Below are positions 57,719 to 64,000 of a stretch of 64,000 nucleotides of DNA, piece by piece; positions within the stretch are counted from its first letter, which is position 1; each line of letters opens with the position of its first letter. This DNA is from Gnetum montanum. Its lineage: Eukaryota > Streptophyta > Gnetopsida > Gnetales > Gnetaceae. The stretch spans positions 4,746 to 68,745 of the forward strand of contig MNCI01023765.1 in NCBI GenBank assembly GCA_015680685.1. The letters run 5' to 3'. Position numbers and translations under genes: made by a program. The notes beneath the pieces are model-generated. The model was given only the letters and a program-made list of their open reading frames with translations. It ran no database searches and was not told the origin of the DNA.

Positions 57719-58640
57719 CTACGCATGCTCTAACGGAGGGAATTCTTAGGTACGACACTCTTAGGGAAGTTTCTCTTTGAGAGAATGATCTTGATGAGGG
57801 TGCTCTTGAGGAGAACACTCTCACGTGCATAGTGCAAGGGGCTCTCATGGACAATTCTCTCATGGAGGATGCTCTCAAGGAGAATTCTCTTAGGTAGGCC
57901 ACTCTAATAGAGGGTGCTCTCAAGAAGAATGCTCTTTGTGAGGGTACTCTCAGGGAGGGCACACTCCAATAGAATGCTCTCAATGAGAATGCTCTAGGAA
58001 GAACATTCTTAGGGAGGGTGCTCTCAAGGAAGGCGCTCTCTAGGAGGGTGTCTTTAAGGAGGGAATTCTCAAGGAGGATACTCTCCGAGAGAATGCTCTT
58101 AAGGATAACACTCTCACATGCATAGCATAAGGTGCTCCCATGGATAATGCTCTCAAGGAGCTCACTCTCAAGGAGAATGCTCTCAGGGAGGGCACTCTCA
58201 AGGAGAATGCTCTTGGGGAGGGCGCTCTTAGGGATAATGCTTACAGTCCCAACGAAGGACACTCTCAGGGAGAATGCTCTCAAGAAGGATTCTCTCCAAG
58301 AGAATGCTCCCAATAAGGGTGCTCTCATGGAGAACACTCTCACATGTGTAGTACAAGGTGTTCTCGAAAGAGCACTCTCAGGGAGGGCACTCTCAAGGAG
58401 AACGCTCTCAAGGAGAACGTTCTCATGGAGGGTGCCCTCATAGAGAGCATGCTCACATTGAGCACACTCAAGGAGGGTGCTCTCATGAAGAACACTCTCA
58501 AGGAGGGAATTCTTAGGAAGAATTTCTCTCCAAGACAACACTTTTAGGGAGGCACTCTTAGGGAGAGCGCTCTCCAAGAGAACGCTCTCAATGAGGGCTC
58601 TCTCATGGAGAACGTTGTCAATTGTGCAACACAAGGCTCT
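57719..58640. repeat. 15-bp modular array abutting the truncated 26S
   Basis: The same CTCTC-ending 15-bp modules as 38955-48375, with the marker CACATGTGTAGTACAAGG near 58343 and a similar marker near 57825. The array starts directly after AATGGCCTAC of the 26S. The frames at 57702-58634 minus and 58132-58547 plus are periodic artefacts. Confidence 0.9.
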
Positions 58641-59469
58641 CTCAGGGAGGATGCTCCTAGAAAGAACACCATCATGTGTGTAATGTGAGGCATTCCTAGG
58701 AAGAGAGCTCTTGCAAGCACTACATGAGGCACTCTTGGGAGAGTGCTCTTACCAGTGTATCTATTCGAGATGCTTTGATTGAGAGCACTCTTGCACGAAT
58801 TCCATGTGGTTCTCCCAAGGAGAATGCTACCTCTCCTCATATATGTTGATTTAGCTAGGTTCTTCCATACCATCCTACACCTTTATAAATTTGGCTCAGA
58901 GGGTCCATTTTTCCTACAAGTGGTCACAAGGGTCCATTTGGCCAACACTTGGTCCCAAGGGAGACTGCTCTTATAAGCGTGGTGTGAGGTGCTCTTGGGA
59001 GAGTGCTCTTGCTAGTGCAACTATGCAAGGTGCTCTGATGGAGAGCACTCTCATTAGAGTGCTGTGTGGTGCTCCTAGGGAGAATGCTACCTCTCCCCAT
59101 ATATGTTGATTTTACTAGGTTCTACCATACCATCTTGCATCCTTATGAATTTGGTCCCAAGGTTCCGTTGGGCCAACTATCGGTCCTGAGGATCCATTTT
59201 TCCTACAATTGGTTGCAAGGGTCCATTTGGCCAACACTTGGTCATGAGGGTCTATTTGGCCAACACTTGGTCCCTAGGGAGAGCACTCTCAAAAGCACTA
59301 CATGAGGTGCTCTCAGGAGCATGCTCTTGCTAGTGCAACTATGCAAGGTGCTCTGATGTAGAGCACTCTCGCAAGAGCACCGTGTGGTGCTCGTAGGGAG
59401 AATGCTACCTCTCCCCATATATGTTGATATCACTAGGGTCTATTGTACCATCCTACACCCTTATAAATT
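58641..59469. repeat. ~290-bp spacer units, three copies, second locus
   Basis: Same unit as 48400-54400. Promoter-like ATATATGTTGATT words lie near 58838, 59099 and 59418 (the last reads ATATATGTTGATATC). The entry sequence (GAGAACACCATCATGTG-like, then CTAGGAAGAGAGCTCTTG) matches 48330-48400, so this is a shortened copy of the long spacer. Confidence 0.9.
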
Positions 59470-61149
59470 TGTTCTTGAGAGTTCTTTGGGCCAACCGTCA
59501 ATCCCAAGGGTTCATTTTGCCTACAATTGATTGTGAGGGTCTAGCTGGCCAACACTTGATTGTGAGGGTCCATTTGTCCAACACTTGGTCCCAAGGGTCC
59601 ATTGACCAACCCTTGGTCCCGAGGGTCTATTTTTCCTATAGTTGATCCTGAGGGTCCCTTTTTCCAACATTTCGTCCTACGGGTTTGTGTGGCCAATGCT
59701 TTGTCTAGTGGGTCTATTGGATCAACGCTTGGCTCTGAGGGGTCATTTTGCCAACATTTGGTCCTAAGGATCTGCTTGGCCAACACTTGAACTTGAGGGT
59801 CTGTTTCACCAACACTTGGTCACAAGGGTCCATTTTTCGTATACAGTTGGTCCCGAGGGTGAGTTTCTCCAACACTTGGTCCCCAACCTTTGGTCCTGAG
59901 CATGAGTTTGGCCAACACTTTGTCCCAAGGGTTCATTGGGCCAACCTTTGGTCCTAAGGGTTCATTTTGCATACAATTGGTCTCGAGGGTCTATCTGGCC
60001 AACACTTGGTCCTAAGGGTTTGTTGGGCCAACCCTTGGTTTTTTTCACCAACACTTGGTCCCAAGGGTACGTTGGGCTAAACCTTGGTAGTGAGGGACTA
60101 TGGGACCAACACTTGGTTGGTCCTGAGGGTCTATTTTACCAACAATTGGTCCCAAGAATCCATCATTCAAGTGGTTGGTCTTGAGGAGCCATTTGATAAA
60201 CGATTGATCCTAAGGGTCCATTTGGCCAACACTTGGTCCCAAGGGTTCGTTGGGCCAACCCTTGGTCTTGAGGGTCCATTTTTCCTACACTTTGTCTTGA
60301 GGGTCCATTGTGCCAACACTTGGTATTTAGGGTACATTGGGCCAACCCTTGGTCCCTAGGGCCCATGTGGTCAACACTTTGTTCGAAGGGTCCGTTGGAT
60401 CAACCATTTGGTCCTAAGGGTCCATTTGGATAGCATATGGTCTTGAGGGTTCATTTCTCCTCCAGTCAACCTTGAGGATCTATTGGGGAAAACCTTAGTA
60501 CTAAGGGTCCTTTTGGCCAACACTTGGCTTACCAACACTTGGTATATCTAGCCAACACTTGGTCCATTTGGACAACACTTGGTCCTAAGTGTCTGTTGGG
60601 CCAAACATTGGTCATGAGGAACCATGGGGCCAACCAACACTTGGTTGGTTCTAAGGTTCTATTTGACCTACAGTTGGTCTCAAGGGTCTATTTTGCCAAC
60701 CCAGGCTCTACCATACCATCCTACACCCTTACAAATATGGTCTTGAGGGCCCATTTGTCCAAAACTTAACCCCAAGGGTTTGTTGGGCCAACCCTTGGCC
60801 CCAAGGATCTATTGGATCAACCCTTGGTTCCTAGGGCCTATCAAGCCAACCCTTAGTGTGGAGGGTCTCTATTTGGGTGAATAGTTGATTCCAAGAATCC
60901 ATTTGGCCAACACCTAGCCTCAAGGGTCAATGTGGCCAACCATTTAATCCCCAAGGATCTATTTTACCAACCTAGGCACTTCCATACCTATTCTGCACCC
61001 TTATAAATTTGTTCCTTAGGGTTTGTTAGGTCAACCCTTTAGTTCCCATGGGTGAATTTGCCCTATAGTTGGTCCATAGGGTCAATTTGGCTAACAATTG
61101 GTCTCGAGGGTTCTTTGGGTCAATCCTTTAGCTCTAAAGGGTCCTTTTT
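59470..61149. repeat. ~29-bp minisatellite, second locus
   Basis: Units such as GGTCCCAAGGGTCCATTT plus GGCCAACACTTG repeat with much variation. Single isolated 'ACCATACCATCCTACACC' pieces (60700 and 60980) are leftovers of the ~290-bp unit without its TATATA part. Homologous to 54400-55340 but nearly twice as long. Confidence 0.87.
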
Positions 61150-61615
61150 TGGCCAATGCTTGAGAGCTTTGTTGAGTCAATCATGACAAAAATCAAGAAA
61201 CTCATGGTCATCAAGAGTTTCTTGCATGCGAAGAATATCCATCAATTGTGGTCTCCACTCTATGTAACCTCACAGTCAAGGAACATTCCTTGATGACAAT
61301 GTAAATGAACAAGTTCCCCATTGGGGTGGGGTTCCCAATTGCATAATCAAAAATATATTTATATTCTAGGGTTGTTGCCTAGGATTTTTGACGTAGAAGA
61401 AGGGCACCGCATATACATGTGTGTGTGTGTGTGTGTGTAATATATATGCCTAGGAAGGGGAGAGACACCCATCTCTCGAAACAAATGCATGAACCCTATC
61501 TACCAACCCTCATGGGACAACGATTTTAGTGGGATGGAACATGGCCAAGCTTCTGTAGAGTAAAAGTGAAAGAAGACCTAAAGAAGAGAAATAGGGGGAG
61601 ACAATGATCATGAAA
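61150..61615 (-). other. 3' flank downstream of the right-hand 26S
   Basis: Homologous to 55341-55835, with the same order TTGTTGAGTCAATCATGA, GGGGTTCCCAATTG, a TG microsatellite (61417-61438) and TTTTAGTGGGATGGAA. No gene is seen. Confidence 0.6.
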
Positions 61616-62157
61616 ATCAATGATAAGGAACTGAATCTTAGTGGATCATGGTAGTAAGGCCACTCTACCACTTACAATAGCCCATCATGTATTTAACTCA
61701 TCTACAAATGATTCTTAGGAAATTTCTAACACCTCTAGCTTCAAACAATTCCCTTGGGCTTATCCCATTGGTAACATTTCTAAGACCTCTAGCTTTAAAT
61801 TCTAGAGATTGAAAGGATTGATAGGCCATGCTTTCAAAGTTTGTATTCATACTAAAAATCAAAATCAAATGAGCTTTTACCCTTCTATTCCACACAAGAT
61901 TTCTGTTCTTGTTGGGCTCATCTTAGGAAACCTACGTTATCTTTTAACATATGTGCTACACCAGCCAAACTCCCAACCTAACTCTATCTTCCTCATGGAT
62001 CGACATGCTAGAGTTCATCTTGGGTCCAAGAGCAAGGGTCATGCCCCATTCCCAACCAATAGAGTAAGTAAAATAACATTAAAAGTAGTGGTATTTCACT
62101 TGCACCAAAATTAGCTCCTACTTATTCTACACCTCTTAAGTCATTTCACAAAGTCAA

Positions 62158-62190
<33 letters not shown>

Positions 62191-62201
62191 TAATGATTCT
62201 A

Positions 62202-62241
<40 letters not shown>

Positions 62242-62356
62242 GTAGGGACAATGGGAATCTCATTAATCCATTCATGCATGTCACTAATTATATGATGAGG
62301 AATCTAGATACCTTAAGAGAGTCATAGTTACTTCCATTCTATACCCATGCTTGGTC
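61616..62356 (-). rRNA. 26S rRNA, internally deleted pseudogene fused to ITS2
   Basis: The 26S 3' end is readable on the plus strand (TTAGTGGATCATGGTAGTAA at 61638, then CACTTACAATAGCC). After a deletion, the domain near TCCCATTGGTAACATTTCTA (61761) follows and continues through GTAGTGGTATTTCACTTG (62085) and TTTCGCTAGATAGTAGGTAG (62227) to CCATGCTTGGT (62345). There it joins CACTATGAAGAGG, which is ITS2-side sequence in the left unit (4583-4597). So most of the 5' part of 26S is deleted. The sarcin-ricin loop is also missing. A ~33-bp stretch (61720-61753) repeats an imperfect copy of 61773-61806. Confidence 0.92.
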
Positions 62357-62658
62357 ACTATGAAGAGGAAGCATCACTTGTCCTATGCACAACACAAAGG
62401 AGGAACATCATCCCTCGAAACTATCGATCGCATAGTCCCAAATTGCACCAACAGAGAAGGGTGGGAAGGGGGCCAACATACCTAGTGCACATTGGATGTA
62501 GGAAATGCAGAGACTACCACCACCATCCATCACTCCATCTAGGGAGAAGAAAGAAACCTGAACAATAGCAACTTTTAGCCAACTGCACCTCAGGAGACAT
62601 GGATGATCACATCCATTGCACCTTGGTAGGGGATGAAGAGGGTGCATCATAGGATCTT
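62357..62658 (-). other. ITS2 of the right-hand unit
   Basis: Homologous to 4589-4891 (GGGGGCCAACATACC, CCATCTAGGGAGAAG, ACTTTTAGCCAACTGCACC). It lies between the deleted 26S and the 5.8S remnant. Confidence 0.78.
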
Positions 62659-62783
62659 CACAACACCTAGGCAGACGTTCCCTCGACCTATGCCTCAGGT
62701 GTAACTTGTGTTCAAAGATTCAATGATTCACGAGATTCTACAATTCATACAAAGTATCACATTTTGCTACATTCTTTATTGAA
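62659..62783 (-). rRNA. 5.8S rRNA, pseudogene lacking its 5' end
   Basis: The plus strand shows GCAGACGTTCCCTCGACC, ACTTGTGTTCAAAGATTCAA, TTCACGAGATTCTACAATTC and TTTGCTACATTCTTTATTGA. The 5' ~30 nt seen in the left copy (GAGATATCC...) are absent; AATGAATCCTATTTGCC follows instead. A deletion therefore removed the 5.8S start and the adjacent end of ITS1. Confidence 0.88.
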
Positions 62784-63700
62784 ATGAATCCTATTTGCCT
62801 ACCGTAATGATGCAGTGGAAATTCATCCCATCCTTGGTGCCACTCACACCCTTTCATTGGGGAAAGAGAGGTAGGTGGCACCCAATGGATGTGACCAGCA
62901 TTGATGTCTGAACAAGGGAGGCAACCACCCTCTAAATGACAACCCTACTATGCAGCCATGGATGGGCAGGATGAGAACCCCCAAAGCACCAACACTATAT
63001 CTATTCATTGCAATGCACCCAACTACCCTACATTTGCTCAAAGCACCAATGTACCCTGCAACCAAGAGGTCGAGGGTAGTTGTTTGCCTCGAAAACATGC
63101 AACAAGAGAAGAGAACTTGTACCTAGCCATCACATCTTATCTTTCCCTCCCATGTGCCCCTCTCTTCATGGAACTGGATGGCTAGGAAAGGAAGAGTAGC
63201 CCTCATATGTCCCCCTGGTGTCTATCCTTATATTTTTAAAGCTATTTGTAACACACTCACCAACCACAAATGTAGAGTTTGAGAACCACCATGATTTCCT
63301 CACTGAGGTGTAGATGCTCCATTCATGGATCGCCACTCTCGAAACCAACATCTCCCCACCTATCCTTGATGGATGATGGTAACTATAGCTAACATTTCCT
63401 CCATCAAGAGGGAACCTAATCACCCTCCTTTGAATGCTCTAGATTGACCCTTTTCCCTAAAATATACCTAAGCGATGACATGCCCTTCAGGGCATCAATT
63501 AGTCAAACATGCAAGGTGTAATTTAGATGCAACATCTTGCATGACCACTAAGCACATGCTCTCCCCATGAGCATTGCATGAAGTCCCATCCTCGTGCAAC
63601 ACCACCATCATGGATGCTCTGCCAAGGTTTCCCAAGCATTCTTCATCATTGTGACAAAAATGCAAGACTATAACCAATGAGACAAAAGCATGTGTGCATC
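62784..63700 (-). other. ITS1 of the right-hand unit
   Basis: Homologous to 5051-5978 (ATGCAGTGGA, CATCCTTGGTGCCACTC, GATGTGACCAGCATTGATG, CACCACCATCATGG). The frames at 62844-63098, 62958-63185, 63166-63423 and 63495-63677 correspond to similar chance frames in the left ITS1 and are not genes. Confidence 0.75.
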
Positions 63701-64000
63701 AATGATCCTATAGTAGGTTCACCTACGGTAACCTTATTACAAATTCTCCTTCCTCTAAATGATAAAGTTCAATGAGCTTCTCACAACATCAACAATGGAA
63801 AAACCATCATCATCTTCATAATCCAAAAATTTCATCGGATCATTCAATTGGTAGGAGCAACGAGCGGTGTGTACAAAGTGCAAGGATGTAGTCAACATGA
63901 TATGATGACTCATGCTTACTAAGAATTCCTTGTTGAAGATTGATAATTGCAAAGATCTATCCCCATCATAATGCATTTTCATAAGATTTCCTGATCCTCT
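63701..64000 (-). rRNA. 18S rRNA 3' end, pseudogene, cut by the window edge
   Basis: Starts at the 18S 3' end (reverse complement of AATGATCC at 63701) and continues through GGTTCACCTACGGTAACC, TTCTCCTTCCTCTAAATGAT, CGAGCGGTGTGTACAAA and GACTCATGCTTACTAAGAAT. The decoding-site sequence reads AATTTGTAATAAGG on the sense strand instead of AAGTCGTAACAAGG. It shares AATTTGTAA with the left copy. The rest of this gene is beyond 64000. Confidence 0.93.

Noticed and set aside
57702-58634. 310-codon minus-strand frame
   Set aside because: Same 15-bp array. It also overlaps the 26S junction. Periodic peptide without recognisable features.
62844-63677. Open frames in the right ITS1 that resemble those in the left ITS1
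   Set aside because: Resemblance is explained by homology of the spacers. Frames are short, not in matching phase throughout, and have no coding signal.

Overview
The window is nuclear DNA of a seed plant with a large, repeat-rich genome. It contains no intact protein-coding gene. Its backbone is a decayed 35S ribosomal DNA array on the minus strand, broken up by nested Ty3/gypsy LTR retrotransposons on the plus strand. Plant 18S, 5.8S and 26S rRNA can be read in order but carry many C-to-T and G-to-A changes, including at universally conserved positions, so these are rRNA pseudogenes. The very long intergenic spacer and the Tat/Ogre-like and Athila-like elements fit a gymnosperm or another giant-genome plant; that placement is inference. 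LAYOUT: 1-3969 is the right end of a Tat/Ogre-like element (A: integrase remnant, 3' untranslated region, 3' LTR) inserted in a 26S sequence. 3970-7784 reads, on the minus strand, 26S 5' end, ITS2, 5.8S, ITS1 and a full-length 18S. 7785-12527 is its upstream spacer: a unique stretch, five ~230-bp repeats, then ~640-bp tandem repeats. Element B (Athila-like, 12533-34250) interrupts the 640-bp array, which resumes at 34256-37858. B's 5' LTR is itself split by element C (Tat/Ogre-like, 13046-23998), which keeps gag and protease remnants but no recognisable reverse transcriptase or integrase. A related solo LTR (32502-33402) lies just before B's 3' LTR. 37859-55340 is more spacer: 15-bp modular arrays (38955-48375), then ~290-bp units (48400-54400), then ~29-bp minisatellite (54400-55340). 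About thirty copies of a motif resembling the plant RNA polymerase I core promoter are scattered through it. 55340-57718 is a 3' flank plus the 3' part of a second 26S, cut off upstream by a 15-bp array. 57719-61615 is a shortened version of the same spacer. 61616-64000 is a third unit: a 26S with large deletions fused directly to ITS2, then 5.8S, ITS1 and the 3' end of an 18S that runs off the window. HOW IT FITS: all rRNA pieces and spacers point the same way, so this was a head-to-tail rDNA array that escaped homogenisation, decayed in a pattern suggesting cytosine-methylation damage, and collected retrotransposons. Removing element B plus one target-site copy restores the 640-bp phase across the insertion. 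Most open reading frames in the window are by-products of tandem repeats whose period is a multiple of three.
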